DNA of 64,000 nucleotides from JAVBMP01 sp031552195 (GCA_031552195.1 JAVBMT010000023.1:62001-126000); one strand, 5' to 3'. Positions 17,583 through 27,469 are shown, counted from the stretch's first letter. Program-made: numbers and translations. Notes: a model not told the origin generated them from the letters alone.

Positions 17583-17639
17583 CAAGGAAAACTCCCCCGC
17601 CTGGAATTTTCGCAAATCGGACGGGAAAGAAGGAATATC

Positions 17640-18752
17640 TTGAAAAAACAGAATAGAAACACAGAAAAGCCGGAACACGGCAATGAAGAAAACTCCGGCT
17701 TCCCCGAAGAGCGGTCTCTTGAAGTGGAATTGCTTGACCCTGAAGACGGCGAAAGTGAAGACGAGGAAAGCGGGCTTGATGAGCTTGACGCTCTGGATGA
17801 GTTGCACATTGAGGCGAATGAGGGTTCCGCCTTCAGCCTGAAGGCCTTGCCCGACCCTGACGGCCTGCCGGTGCACCTGCCGGCGCAGGCGGACCGGGCC
17901 AAAGACGGGCTTCAGTCTTACCTTCAGACCATAAGCCGTTTCGGCATGCTCAGCCCGGAAGAGGAATTGAGCCTGGCCCGACAGGTGCGCGACACAGGCG
18001 ACTCAAATGCCGCTTTCCGCCTGGTTTCTTCGCACCTCAAGCTTGTCGTGCATATCGCTATGGACTTTCAGCGCCGCTGGATGCAGAATGTGTTGGACCT
18101 TATCCAGGAAGGCAATGTCGGCCTGATGCGGGCCGTAAGCAAATTTGACCCGGAAAAAGGAATAAAATTCAGCTATTACGCGGCGTTCTGGATAAAGGCC
18201 TATATCCTGAAATTTATTATGGATAACTGGCGGCTGGTTAAAATAGGCACCACACAGTCGCAGCGCAAACTTTTTTATAACCTGAATAAGGAACGCCAGA
18301 AACTGATATCGCAGGGGTTCGACCCTGACGTGAAAACCCTGGCTGAAAACCTTAACGTGACCGAATCCCAGGTTGTTGAAATGGAACAGCGCATGGACGC
18401 GACGGATATGTCGCTGGACGCGCCGGTAAATCTTGAAGATGCGGGAAGTTCCACCCGCATGGATTATTTGCCGGCCTTGGGCCCTGGGGTGGAAGAAGTG
18501 CTTTCCACCAGCGAAATCGCGGAACTGGTGCAAAACAAGCTCAAAACCCTGCTGCCCAAGCTTTCGGAGAAAGAGCTTTACATTCTGAAAAACCGCCTGA
18601 TGACGGATGACCCGGTCACCTTGCGCGAAATAGGCGAACAATATTCAATAACCCGCGAAAGGGTGCGCCAGATAGAAGCGCGGTTGACGCAAAAGATACG
18701 TGAGCACCTGGAAAACAAAATCGACGACTTCTCGCATGACTGGGTGAATTAG
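17640..18752 (+). CDS. rpoH: RNA polymerase sigma-32 (heat shock) factor
   Basis: A 370-residue group 3-like sigma factor. Region 1.2/2 begins near residue 88 (LQSYLQTISRFGMLSPEEE), and region 2 has QRRWMQNVLDLIQEGNVGLMRAV and FSYYAAFWIKAYILKF. QRKLFYNL near residue 208 is the RpoH-box-like motif that sets sigma-32 apart. Region 4.2 is TLREIGEQYSITRERVRQIEA. An acidic extension of about 80 residues precedes region 1.2. The start is TTG, fixed by AAGGA six bases upstream. Two lipoprotein genes follow closely, suggesting envelope genes co-transcribed with a stress factor. Confidence 0.9.
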   Translation: MKKQNRNTEKPEHGNEENSGFPEERSLEVELLDPEDGESEDEESGLDELDALDELHIEANEGSAFSLKALPDPDGLPVHLPAQADRAKDGLQSYLQTISRFGMLSPEEELSLARQVRDTGDSNAAFRLVSSHLKLVVHIAMDFQRRWMQNVLDLIQEGNVGLMRAVSKFDPEKGIKFSYYAAFWIKAYILKFIMDNWRLVKIGTTQSQRKLFYNLNKERQKLISQGFDPDVKTLAENLNVTESQVVEMEQRMDATDMSLDAPVNLEDAGSSTRMDYLPALGPGVEEVLSTSEIAELVQNKLKTLLPKLSEKELYILKNRLMTDDPVTLREIGEQYSITRERVRQIEARLTQKIREHLENKIDDFSHDWVN

Positions 18753-18773
18753 CAATATAACCGGTGGATCTTC

Positions 18774-20630
18774 ATGCCTTTTTTAAATTTCCTATCTAAA
18801 GACAGGTTTGCCGTTTTGAGCGCGGCCATAGACAAAACCTTGCAGCTCGGCCTCGTTACCGTAATTTACCTGCTGCTTATAGGGTGCGCCCCGCGAAACG
18901 CGGCTGTGGCCGTGGCCAGCAGCCCGGCCGAGCCGGTGACCGTAACGGCCGCAAGAATGAAACCGGCCAGCCTGGCCCTGTATTACTCACTGAAAATGAC
19001 GGACTCCCTGCTCGCTGGAGACCATGACGCCGCCTACATTTTCGGCATGGAGTTACTCAAGGTGGACAAATCCGTGGAAGCCGCCACTCGCGTTGTTTCC
19101 ATCGCCATGGAAAGCAACGGTTATGAAAAGGCGCTGAAAGCCATTGAACTGGTTCTTCCGGAACACCCTTACGACAATGTGTTGAGCATGATGTATGTTG
19201 ACCTGCTGGTCAGAATGAACAAAGTCGAGCAAGCTACCGGCGCGATGGAAAAATATTACCGGCACCGCCTGGCTGAAAGCGGCGGAAAAAAAACTCCGCC
19301 CAAGACGGGGAATGCGGAAAACAGCGATGCGAGCGACGATTTTGAGCCTGAATTGGCCGAAGTGCAAATCTGGCTGACCAGGCTTTATCAGAATTCACCC
19401 GGCGGCGCGCCTGAAATTCCGCCCACCCAGGCTCAGAAAGAAGCTCTCAAGTTCATTCAAGGCATACCTAATAAAAATATGGCACTGAGCCTTGAAGAGA
19501 TCAACCTATTGCGTAATATGGGGCAAAAGCGCGAAGCCGGCGCCAAACTCAGCAGGCTTTTGAAAAAATATGGTGGTTCCGCCGAAATCTGGCTTGTCGC
19601 CGCCGGTTTCGCCGAGCAGGATAAAGACTATGTTCTGGCCGCCAACCGCTATTTCACCGCCAGCAAGCTCGGAGCCGGCCAGGAAATATGGCTGCGCGGG
19701 GTCAGCATGCTTATAGCTGCGCCAAAGCCGCTGGAAGCCTTAAAAGTGGTTATGGCGCAAAAATCCGACCCTGATTTGCAAATGAGAGCCGCAACCATCT
19801 TCATGGACGCGAAAGACTGGGAAAAAGCGCGGCAAATTCTGGACAGCGTGGCCAAGCACCCCGACGCCCCCGATGAAGTGAACTTTTTCAGGGCCATCCT
19901 GGTTTACGAGGAAAAAAACAATATTCAGGAAGGCCTGAATTATCTGGAAAAAATTCCGCCTGGAAACCCTTATTATGACCGCCGCCTGCGTATGGAAATC
20001 CTGATGCAGGCCGAAAGCGGCAATATAGAACAGGCCATTGCGGCGGCCAGACGTTTCCGCGACGCCTACCCTGAAGAAAAAGAAGCCTGGCTGATGCTTG
20101 CCGGAATGCTTTCGCAAACCGGGAAATTCCAGGAGGAAACAGTTCTCCTGGAGCAAGCCCTGAAGACCTGGCCCGATGACACGGCCATACTTTACAGCCT
20201 TGGAATTTCTTACGACCTGGCTGGAGAAAAAAAGAAAGCCATGGAAATTATGTATAAAATTATTTCCATGGAACCGGACAACCCTCTGGCCCTGAATCAT
20301 ATAGGCTACACCCTGGCGGACGAAAACCGCGAACTGCAGAAGGCGCTGGGCATGATAACCAGGGCTCTGGAGCAGGAACCCGATTCCGCGGCCATTATAG
20401 ATTCGCTGGCCTGGGTGAACTTCAGGCTGGGAAATCTGGAAAAGGCCTGGGAAATCATTAACATGTGCGTGCAGCTTGAAAGCCGTGAAGCGGAAATATG
20501 GCAGCATTACGCGGAAATAGCCCTGGCTCTTGGCAAAAAGCTCGAAGCCGCTGAGGGATACCGCAAAGCCATTGAACTTTCACCGGGAAACAAAAGCCAG
20601 CTGGAAAAAAAGCTTCAGGAAATAAAATAA
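18774..20630 (+). CDS. TPR-repeat lipoprotein
   Basis: A 618-residue predicted lipoprotein: a hydrophobic stretch ends in LLLIGC at residues 34-39, a lipobox, so it should be anchored to a membrane facing the periplasm. The mature part consists of tetratricopeptide-like repeats, most clearly in the last 250 residues (YEKALKAIELVLPEHPYDNV, AIAAARRFRDAYPEEKEAWL, AMEIMYKIISMEPDNPLAL). TPR arrays hold protein partners. It starts 21 bases after rpoH and abuts the LolB-like gene, so the three are probably one operon. It may act in outer-membrane lipoprotein or envelope assembly, by context only. Confidence 0.8.
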   Translation: MPFLNFLSKDRFAVLSAAIDKTLQLGLVTVIYLLLIGCAPRNAAVAVASSPAEPVTVTAARMKPASLALYYSLKMTDSLLAGDHDAAYIFGMELLKVDKSVEAATRVVSIAMESNGYEKALKAIELVLPEHPYDNVLSMMYVDLLVRMNKVEQATGAMEKYYRHRLAESGGKKTPPKTGNAENSDASDDFEPELAEVQIWLTRLYQNSPGGAPEIPPTQAQKEALKFIQGIPNKNMALSLEEINLLRNMGQKREAGAKLSRLLKKYGGSAEIWLVAAGFAEQDKDYVLAANRYFTASKLGAGQEIWLRGVSMLIAAPKPLEALKVVMAQKSDPDLQMRAATIFMDAKDWEKARQILDSVAKHPDAPDEVNFFRAILVYEEKNNIQEGLNYLEKIPPGNPYYDRRLRMEILMQAESGNIEQAIAAARRFRDAYPEEKEAWLMLAGMLSQTGKFQEETVLLEQALKTWPDDTAILYSLGISYDLAGEKKKAMEIMYKIISMEPDNPLALNHIGYTLADENRELQKALGMITRALEQEPDSAAIIDSLAWVNFRLGNLEKAWEIINMCVQLESREAEIWQHYAEIALALGKKLEAAEGYRKAIELSPGNKSQLEKKLQEIK

Positions 20631-20632
20631 AA

Positions 20633-21538
20633 ATGCATTATACTCAGACCGCGCCGATAAATTTCAAAGTTCTGCCGCCGCGTACGCTACCTGAAAAAGC
20701 GCTGCTGCCTATGATTGTTCTGGCGTTGTGCCTGAGCATGATTTCCGCCTGCACCCCCAAAACTGCTCCGCCGCTGAGCGACGCCCAAAGCGCGGCCAAA
20801 GCAACGGCCGCATGGCGCGCCTTTGCCGACCGGTCTGAAAAAGCCGCGGCGGGAAAAGGGCCTTACCGAATGATAGCCTCTTTACGTTACGACAACAACA
20901 ATGAAGGGCACAGGGTTACAGGCTACCTATGGGGCAATGGAGACGCGCGCGACAAATACGGCGCCACCTCGCTATTTCCGATACGCCTTGACCTCATATC
21001 CAGCGTGGGCACTTCCGTAGCCAAAATACGCGAAGATGAAAAAAACTTTATCGCCTATGACCCGAACGACAACAAAGCTTATACCTATGATGAGGAAAAC
21101 CGGGCCCTGACAAGTTTCGGCGTTCCTGTTCCTTTTGATCTTTCCGCATTGGTGCTTCTTCTGAACGGGCGTTACGCCGAATTCTTCATGCCGGACCATG
21201 AGGAAGGAAACTGGCCGCAGCCGGAATTCATCCGCTTCGCGCCGGAGGACGGCGTAGTGTTTAATATGGGGCACGGCGAACTGGAAATCGGGCCTGACGG
21301 CATGCCGCGCCGCTGGGAACAGCACAGGGCCAGCCAGGGAAAAACAGGCTGGATTATGGAAATAACCCCCTCCCCCAAGGCGTCTTCCGGCCCGCTACGC
21401 GTCAGCCTGACTCATCCGGAAGGCTATGAGGCGGTTATTACGGTCAAGGAAAGAACCCGCCCGGACAGGATGTTCAAAACGGAACAGCTTAACCTGGACT
21501 TGCCGAAAGACGTGAAGCTTGAAGCTATTTCAAGCTAG
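20633..21538 (+). CDS. LolB-like outer membrane lipoprotein
   Basis: A 301-residue predicted lipoprotein with a hydrophobic helix at about residues 24-38 ending in the lipobox MISAC. The mature sequence has a run of beta strands (YRMIASLRYDNNNEGHRVTG, ATSLFPIRLDLISSVGTSVA, FIAYDPNDNKAYTYDEENR) like the open barrel of LolB and its relatives, which insert lipoproteins into the outer membrane. Sequence likeness is limited, so the family call is moderate. It starts two bases after the TPR gene stop. No ribosome site is obvious, and translational coupling is likely. Confidence 0.65.
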   Translation: MHYTQTAPINFKVLPPRTLPEKALLPMIVLALCLSMISACTPKTAPPLSDAQSAAKATAAWRAFADRSEKAAAGKGPYRMIASLRYDNNNEGHRVTGYLWGNGDARDKYGATSLFPIRLDLISSVGTSVAKIREDEKNFIAYDPNDNKAYTYDEENRALTSFGVPVPFDLSALVLLLNGRYAEFFMPDHEEGNWPQPEFIRFAPEDGVVFNMGHGELEIGPDGMPRRWEQHRASQGKTGWIMEITPSPKASSGPLRVSLTHPEGYEAVITVKERTRPDRMFKTEQLNLDLPKDVKLEAISS

Positions 21539-21844
21539 AGCAAAGTAACATTCAAGTTTACTTTTTTTGCGCCCGGTTTAGACTTTACCCTTTTCCGCAC
21601 GCGCACTTGCGCTGGAAGCATGCGGCTCTGACCAGCTTGCAGACCTATTACGCAATTATCGCTTTGAACGAACCGGCATTTGGCAAACTGGGCATGGTTC
21701 GCCAACAAACGAAGCACATAGCGCCCTTTCAAACCCATCTGTAATGAACGCTTCCCAAAATAGCGGACGGCCTTCCGTTTCGATACGGAAGGCCGTCATT
21801 ATATCAAGCGTTAAAGCCAGCCCTGCGGCGCTCCGCAGCGCCTT
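21539..21844. other. Convergent intergenic region
   Basis: This 306-base gap lies between the converging LolB-like and chemoreceptor genes. It contains one clear hairpin near the right end (21766-21797). The rest, 21539-21760, shows no supported gene or repeat. Confidence 0.5.
21766..21797 (-). terminator. Terminator of the chemoreceptor gene
   Basis: Perfect 13-bp arms (GACGGCCTTCCGT and its complement) around TTCGAT. On the minus strand the stem is followed by CGCTATTTT, which fits termination of the gene ending at 21845. It may also stop read-through from the other side. Confidence 0.65.
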
Positions 21845-23962
21845 TTATTTCCTTACCAGCTGTTCAACCAATTGGGCCAGTTCCTTGGCCTCAGGCTCAA
21901 GCTCGGCGGTTATGCGGTTGCCTTCTTCCATGGCGTGCCCGACTTCAAGGCTCATGCGGCCAAGCTGTTCAACGGTTTTTGCGCCTTGCCCGGTCACCGC
22001 TCCCTGTTCGCGGCAAAAAGAGGCTATGCCGTGCAACTGGTCGTTCATATTGGCGATAAGGTCGACAATATCCTCCAGGGAAGCCCTGGCTGCATTGCCT
22101 AAAGATACGGTTTTATCGACAGTGAAGGCGGTACGGCTTACCCCGTCGGCGCTGATTTTCATGCTGCCGCGTATGCCGTTCACCGCCGCGGTGACCTGGC
22201 CGGTGGCCTGCATGGTTTTTTCCGCGAGTTTACGAACCTCATCGGCCACAACGGCGAACCCGCGCCCGGCTTCGCCAGCCCTGGCCGCCTCAATGGCCGC
22301 ATTAAGAGCCAACAGGTTGGTTTGGTCGGCGATGTCGTTGATCAGGCCCAGAATATTTCCTATGCCTTCGGTTTTTTCTCCAAGTTCCGTAATTTGCACG
22401 CCAAGCGCCACGGTTTCACGGCGTATGTCCTCGAAGGCGGCAAGGGTTTGCCCAACGGTATCCGCCCCGGCGGAAGCCTTCTCACTCGTACTGTCCGCAA
22501 ACCTGACCGCATCGGCCACAGTGTCTGAAACCTGTGAAGTTGAAGAGATCATATCATTAAAAGCCCTGATGGTTTCCTCAACAAGGGAATGCTGACTTTC
22601 CGTTTCGCGCCAGGCCTTGTTGATGGTGTCAGTCAACGCGCCGGAAGTGTGCTGGAGCTTTTGCGCAACCGCCTCCACTCTTTCCGCCACCCGCAGGGTC
22701 TCCTGATATTTTTCCTCTCCGGCAAGTTGTATGGACTGGGCTACATTTACCGCTTCTTTCGCGCGCTGGGCCTCCCTGTCAGCTTCTTCCTGGTGGGATT
22801 TGGCGTCGTTCATGGCGGAGTGGAGAGAACCGAGCATGTTGCCTAGAGAATCATACAAATCCACAAGCTCGGCGGCGAACCCTTTGGTGTCCAGCGCAGC
22901 TTTAGCGTTGCCTTGGGCTATTTCTCCGGCGTAGTCAGCGATGCGGCCGACAGAAGAGGCAACTCCGCTGGAGGTGTAGAACACCAGGCCAACCAGCACC
23001 AGCATGACGAGAATTCCCACCGCTATCTGTATAATCAGGCTTTGCCTGGCGTCTTCCATGATTTTATCTTCCGGAAGGGCTATCATGAAATACCAGGGGG
23101 AAGCGAAGCCTTCCAACTTCAGGGGGAGGTAAAAGCAGCGCATTTCCGCCCCGTCAAGCGGGGAAACAACGTCATTGCGAATAAAGACCTTACCGGTTTT
23201 AACGCTTGCGACAAGATCGGGTTCGACGCTTTCGAGGCTGCCGTCGTCTTTGGCCTGTTCCTGCTGGCTGGCGACGATTTTGCCCTGATCGGAAATCAGC
23301 ATGGCGTAGCCGTTTCCAAACGGCTTAATCGCTTTGACTATCTGGGAAAGAGTTTGCAGGGAAATATCCACACCGGCCACGCCAAAAATATTCCGCCCGT
23401 CTTTTATCGGCATGGTTACCGAAGTCATTACGGTGGTGGCGTCAATTTCCGGGTCTATATACGGAGAAACGATGACCAGTTCCCCTGTTTTTTTAGGCAG
23501 GGTGTAGTATTCCATGTCATCATAATCTTCAGAAACCTCGAATTCGGCAACGCCATTATTCTGCAGCCAGAAAGCATTAGCCCGTCCGTTCTTGTTTCCG
23601 TTTTCATGCCCGGCGAAATCGGCGTCGCGCCCGTCATAGGCGTTGGGTTCCCAGAGCGCCCACACCCCGAGAAATTCATCGGACAGCAGGAAAGGTTTTG
23701 CCGCCTCGCGCAGCAAGGATCTATCCGCCCCATTTTTTTTCATTTCAAAGGAAACGCCGGCTAAAGCCTTGGCCGAAATTTCCGCCCTTAAAAAAACCGC
23801 CCTTACCGCGGTTGAATGTTCAAAAGCCAATGCGTTGGCCATATTGAAAGCGGAATTTTCAGCCTGTTCTTTTGACGCTTGGTAATTGAAAACAGTCAGA
23901 ACGCAAAGAGCGATAAAAATCGCGGGCACAAGCAATAATAAAAGGCGTGTTTTTATTTTCAT
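21845..23962 (-). CDS. Methyl-accepting chemotaxis protein with Cache sensor
   Basis: A 705-residue chemoreceptor. A first membrane helix at about residues 7-27 is followed by a periplasmic domain of about 280 residues with the Cache pattern (VSPYIDPEIDATTVMTSVTM, GVAGVDISLQTL). A second helix lies at 310-330, then a HAMP-like linker and a long coiled coil. The signalling tip reads DIADQTNLLALNAAIEAARAG followed by GRGFAVVADEVRKLAEK, the strongly conserved hairpin that contacts CheA and CheW. No CheR-binding pentapeptide ends the protein. It stands alone on the minus strand. The ligand is unknown; Cache domains often sense small organic molecules. Confidence 0.94.
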   Translation of the reverse strand: MKIKTRLLLLLVPAIFIALCVLTVFNYQASKEQAENSAFNMANALAFEHSTAVRAVFLRAEISAKALAGVSFEMKKNGADRSLLREAAKPFLLSDEFLGVWALWEPNAYDGRDADFAGHENGNKNGRANAFWLQNNGVAEFEVSEDYDDMEYYTLPKKTGELVIVSPYIDPEIDATTVMTSVTMPIKDGRNIFGVAGVDISLQTLSQIVKAIKPFGNGYAMLISDQGKIVASQQEQAKDDGSLESVEPDLVASVKTGKVFIRNDVVSPLDGAEMRCFYLPLKLEGFASPWYFMIALPEDKIMEDARQSLIIQIAVGILVMLVLVGLVFYTSSGVASSVGRIADYAGEIAQGNAKAALDTKGFAAELVDLYDSLGNMLGSLHSAMNDAKSHQEEADREAQRAKEAVNVAQSIQLAGEEKYQETLRVAERVEAVAQKLQHTSGALTDTINKAWRETESQHSLVEETIRAFNDMISSTSQVSDTVADAVRFADSTSEKASAGADTVGQTLAAFEDIRRETVALGVQITELGEKTEGIGNILGLINDIADQTNLLALNAAIEAARAGEAGRGFAVVADEVRKLAEKTMQATGQVTAAVNGIRGSMKISADGVSRTAFTVDKTVSLGNAARASLEDIVDLIANMNDQLHGIASFCREQGAVTGQGAKTVEQLGRMSLEVGHAMEEGNRITAELEPEAKELAQLVEQLVRK

Positions 23963-24053
23963 AGAAAAACCTCTTAAGCATTATTTCATAACGATTAAAT
24001 TAACCTTCAGCTGCGAATAACTAGCACCAAGGGCATCTTCACGCAAGCTATAT

Positions 24054-24878
24054 TTAAACAATTTGCAGATAACCTAGGAAGTTATCTGCAAGGTTATTAT
24101 GCCTGCATTCTATATATTTTAAGACATAATCAAAAAAATCCATATCTCGCCCGAAAATATTATAACGCGTTTTATTTGTTATAAATTTTAGATTACAGTG
24201 CTCGGCCACCCAAGGGTGCACCGGCAATTCGAAATCGGCGTAATCCGGCTTGAAAAGGCGTTGAGTTTTCTCGTCAAGCGGGGGAAAGCCAAGAAAATGC
24301 AACACCGCATCGGCCGTTCTGGCGAGAAGTTCGGGGCCTGGGTGGTTCACGGTATAGAAAAGAGGACGGTCTTTCCAGCGTTCCAGGATAAAATCGATAT
24401 AAGGAAGGTCTGATTTCGCTTCCTTGCCCCTTTCATGCGCCAGGCTTTCCGCAAACTCCGCCTCAATGTCTATAAACCGCGAAATATCTTTTTTAAGGTA
24501 AATAGCAAGCAATTCCGTTGCCCCCAAACCGGATTCGAAGAGCCTGTCAAGCAAGGCGTCTCCGAAATTCATCGGGCTTTCGCTCGTCCATAACGGCCAA
24601 TATCCTTTAAAGAACATGTTTGGCAGAGAGAAAGCCAAGGCGCGCGGTTTCAGGCGTTTGAGAAGCCTCTCCGAGGCCATCTCCCCCCAATGTCCTTCAA
24701 GGTGCTGATAAAGAAACAAATCGCAGTTTTCTAGTTCCGTTTCCGGAATTCTATCATGCGTATAGTTGGTGTAACGCCTTATAACCCACCCTGAAGAGAA
24801 GGCCTCGGAAAAGCCCAGAAGCGTTTCCAGCGGTTCCCCCTGGCAGTTGGCCTGCATAAGGCAAAGTTTTTTCGGCAT
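24054..24878 (-). CDS. WcbI-like putative polysaccharide acetyltransferase
   Basis: A 274-residue protein whose opening LCLMQANCQGEPLETLLG matches the start of the WcbI family, associated with capsule synthesis and proposed to act as acyltransferases. The Asn-Cys-Gln near residue 12 is the most conserved part; NCDLFLYQHLEGHWGE and ALAFSLPNMFFKGYWPLW follow as in the family. The ATG at 24878 is supported by GAAGG; a GTG six codons earlier is less likely. The last codons form a hairpin that may end the transcript. It stands between the chemoreceptor and the divergent pyrB. Confidence 0.65.
   Translation of the reverse strand: MPKKLCLMQANCQGEPLETLLGFSEAFSSGWVIRRYTNYTHDRIPETELENCDLFLYQHLEGHWGEMASERLLKRLKPRALAFSLPNMFFKGYWPLWTSESPMNFGDALLDRLFESGLGATELLAIYLKKDISRFIDIEAEFAESLAHERGKEAKSDLPYIDFILERWKDRPLFYTVNHPGPELLARTADAVLHFLGFPPLDEKTQRLFKPDYADFELPVHPWVAEHCNLKFITNKTRYNIFGRDMDFFDYVLKYIECRHNNLADNFLGYLQIV
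24063..24091 (-). terminator. Hairpin inside the last codons of the WcbI-like gene
   Basis: TTGCAGATAAC at 24063-24073 pairs perfectly with GTTATCTGCAA at 24081-24091. On the minus strand the stem is followed by ATTGTTTAAA that includes the stop codon, so the gene may carry its terminator within its coding end. Confidence 0.4.
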
Positions 24879-25042
24879 AAGCGGCCTTCGGAACACTCCG
24901 TATAAGCTTTACAGATCGCCTTCCGTGTGGCAAACGCATAGCCAGGCGGCATCGGCACCACAACAGCGGGAAAATTTTTCACTCCCGCAAAGTATTGCAA
25001 AAAGCGCTCCGCCGGTAAATAAATAAAAACAGCCCAGAAACA

Positions 25043-25071
25043 CTGGAACCTGAAAAATGATTCTGCTATAG
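25043..25071 (+). promoter_or_regulatory. Extended -10 promoter before pyrB
   Basis: TGCTATAGT at 25063-25071 is an extended -10 element (TG-N-TATAGT). The hexamer 17 bases upstream, TGGAAC, is a poor -35 match, which extended -10 promoters tolerate. It lies about 70 bases before the pyrB start. Confidence 0.4.
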
Positions 25072-25142
25072 TACCCTGAAGAACAAAGCGTACCAACCCA
25101 TATATAAATCGTTACTTTAACTTTATGCCGAGCGCCTCTCAT

Positions 25143-26123
25143 ATGAACATAGTGAACTGGCCGCACAAAGACCTTCTTGACGTAACCCAGCTTTCACTGG
25201 CTGAAATTGAATTCCTGCTGGACAAAGCGGAAAAATTCTACCTTCTTAACAACAGCCCCAGCAAAAAAAAGCCCATTCTGTCAGGAAAAGGCGTGGTTCT
25301 TTTTTTCGCTGAATCCAGCACCCGCACTAAAACATCTTTCGACGTGGCCGGAAAACGCCTTGGGGCGGATACCTTTTCCCTGGGGGTGGAGGGCAGCAGC
25401 ATAAAAAAAGGCGAAAGCCTGAAAGATACCGCCCTGACCCTCGAAGCGATGAAACAAGACGTTATCGTGGTGCGCCATTCAGCCAGCGGGGCGGCGGCTT
25501 ACCTTGCAAACCTGCTCAGCTGCCCGGTGGTGAACGCCGGAGACGGATGGCACGCCCACCCCACCCAGGCCCTGCTGGATGCCTTTACCCTCCGCGCGCA
25601 GTGGGAAGGGCGCTTCGAAGGAAAAATCATCACCATCATCGGCGACGTCGCCCACAGCCGGGTGGCCCGTTCAAACGTCCAACTTTTAACACGCCTTGGC
25701 GTGAAGGTGCGGATTTTCGCCCCCAAAACCCTGCTTCCTCCCGGCATAGAGCATTGGCCGGTGTCTGTCTGCCGCGATATGCAGGAAGCCGTATCAGACG
25801 TTGACGCGGTGATGTGCCTGCGTCTTCAGCTTGAGCGGCAGGCCGCCGGCCTGTTGCCCCACATGGCTGAATACGCCTCCAAATTCTGCCTTACCTCTCA
25901 GCATATGGCCCTGGCCAAACCGGAGGCGCTTATTTTGCACCCCGGCCCGGTAAACCAGGGGCTGGAAATTTCCTCCAACCTCGTCTACTCCATGCAAAGC
26001 CGCATTCTTGACCAGGTTAACGCCGGGGTGGCCGTGCGCATGGCGGTGCTTCACACCTTGATGACCCGCGAACCGGCTGAAGACAAACCGCTTTCCCGGC
26101 CTGTTTTCCGGAAGGAAAATTGA
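25143..26123 (+). CDS. pyrB: Aspartate carbamoyltransferase catalytic subunit
   Basis: PyrB condenses carbamoyl phosphate with aspartate in pyrimidine synthesis. The carbamoyl-phosphate motif ESSTRTKTSFDVAGKRLGAD lies near residues 56-75, and later blocks include GDGWHAHPTQALLDAF, IIGDVAHSRVARSN, MCLRLQLERQ and LHPGPVNQGLEI, all typical of the family. The start at 25143 gives an N-terminus (WPHKDLLDVTQLS) in line with homologues; an ATG six codons earlier is possible and neither has a strong ribosome site. pyrC begins two bases after its stop. No pyrI gene is adjacent. Confidence 0.93.
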   Translation: MNIVNWPHKDLLDVTQLSLAEIEFLLDKAEKFYLLNNSPSKKKPILSGKGVVLFFAESSTRTKTSFDVAGKRLGADTFSLGVEGSSIKKGESLKDTALTLEAMKQDVIVVRHSASGAAAYLANLLSCPVVNAGDGWHAHPTQALLDAFTLRAQWEGRFEGKIITIIGDVAHSRVARSNVQLLTRLGVKVRIFAPKTLLPPGIEHWPVSVCRDMQEAVSDVDAVMCLRLQLERQAAGLLPHMAEYASKFCLTSQHMALAKPEALILHPGPVNQGLEISSNLVYSMQSRILDQVNAGVAVRMAVLHTLMTREPAEDKPLSRPVFRKEN

Positions 26124-26124
26124 T

Positions 26125-27417
26125 ATGAGTGAATACAAATCTCCTTTACTGGTAATAACCAACGCCAGAAGGCCGGATTCTCCCCTCGGCGCGCATCACG
26201 ACCTTTTTGCGCAAGACGGAAAAATCGCTGAGCTGGCCCCGGCCGGAGCGCTGGAAATTCCCAGAGACGCCGCCCATTACGACGCCAAGGGCAGGCTTTT
26301 GCTGCCCAGCCTGATAGACGCCCACACTCACCTGCGCGAACCGGGTTTCGAATATAAGGAAGATATTTTTTCCGGCCTGACCGCCGCGGCTCACGGGGGC
26401 TTCGGCGACATTATGTGCATGGCCAACACTGATCCGGTGAACGACAACCCGGCGATAACGCGGTTCATGCTGGAAAAAGCCGCCGCCGCCTTTCCGCACG
26501 GTCCCCGGTTGTGGCCGGTCGGCGCGCTTACAACCGGGCTCAGGGGCGAAGGTCTGGCTCCGTTGGGCGAGCTGGCCTCCGCCGGCTGCATCGCCTTTTC
26601 CAACGACGGCAGACCAGTGCAAAACGCGGAAATATTCCGGCGGGGCGTGGAATATGCGGCTATGTGGGGAAAACTGGTCATCGATCACTGCGAAGACCTT
26701 AACCTCTCCAAAGACGGCTACATGAACGAAGGGGAAACCAGCGGCTACCTCGGCCTCAAAGGCCAGTCCGTCCTGGCGGAATCAGTGCAGGTGGCGCGTG
26801 ACGTGCTGACGGCGGAATACCTCGGCCTTCCGGTGCATCTGGCCCATATAAGCTGCCGCCAGTCCATAGACCTTATACGCTGGGCCAAAGGCCGCAACGT
26901 GCCGGTTACGGCTGAAACCTGCCCGCATTACCTGCTGCTGGACGACAGCGACGTAGGAAATTACGACACCCTGACCAAGGTCGCGCCGCCCCTGCGTTCG
27001 CGGAAAGACGTGGAAGCCGTGCGCGAAGCGCTTCAAGACGGCACCATAGACATTCTGGCCACAGACCACGCTCCGCATGCTTCGCATGAAAAAGACGCGC
27101 CTTTCGCGGACGCGCCTAACGGCATGACTGGGCTGGAAACAGCTCTTTCTTTGACTTATTCGCTGGTTAAGAACGGGCTGATAAATGAAAAACGGCTTGA
27201 AGAAGCCTGGTGCCTGGCCCCGGCCCGCATTTTCGGCCTTGCCGCGAACCGTTTTAACCCTGGAGACAGGGCTGATTTCCTCCTCTTTGATCCTGAGCAG
27301 GAATGGCTGGTGGAAAAAAATTCCCTTCATTCCAAAAGCCTGAACACTCCATGGATCAGGCGAAAACTTACGGGCAAGGTAACGGCCCTCTGGCTGGGCG
27401 GCGCGCGCATAGTCTGA
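26125..27417 (+). CDS. pyrC: Dihydroorotase
   Basis: A 430-residue class I dihydroorotase that closes carbamoyl aspartate to dihydroorotate. The metal-binding HTHLREPGFEYKEDI is at residues 70-84, the second-shell MANTDPVNDNP follows, and later metal ligands are in HLAHIS, TCPHYL and ATDHAPHASHEK (near residue 312). GGAAGGA in the end of pyrB serves as ribosome site. The tight spacing to pyrB indicates one operon, in which class I PyrC and PyrB may also pair physically, as known in some bacteria. Confidence 0.94.
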   Translation: MSEYKSPLLVITNARRPDSPLGAHHDLFAQDGKIAELAPAGALEIPRDAAHYDAKGRLLLPSLIDAHTHLREPGFEYKEDIFSGLTAAAHGGFGDIMCMANTDPVNDNPAITRFMLEKAAAAFPHGPRLWPVGALTTGLRGEGLAPLGELASAGCIAFSNDGRPVQNAEIFRRGVEYAAMWGKLVIDHCEDLNLSKDGYMNEGETSGYLGLKGQSVLAESVQVARDVLTAEYLGLPVHLAHISCRQSIDLIRWAKGRNVPVTAETCPHYLLLDDSDVGNYDTLTKVAPPLRSRKDVEAVREALQDGTIDILATDHAPHASHEKDAPFADAPNGMTGLETALSLTYSLVKNGLINEKRLEEAWCLAPARIFGLAANRFNPGDRADFLLFDPEQEWLVEKNSLHSKSLNTPWIRRKLTGKVTALWLGGARIV

Positions 27418-27469
27418 TTTTACGGCGGCTGCCCGATTGCCCATTCAAGAATAAAAAGCGAGAACCATA

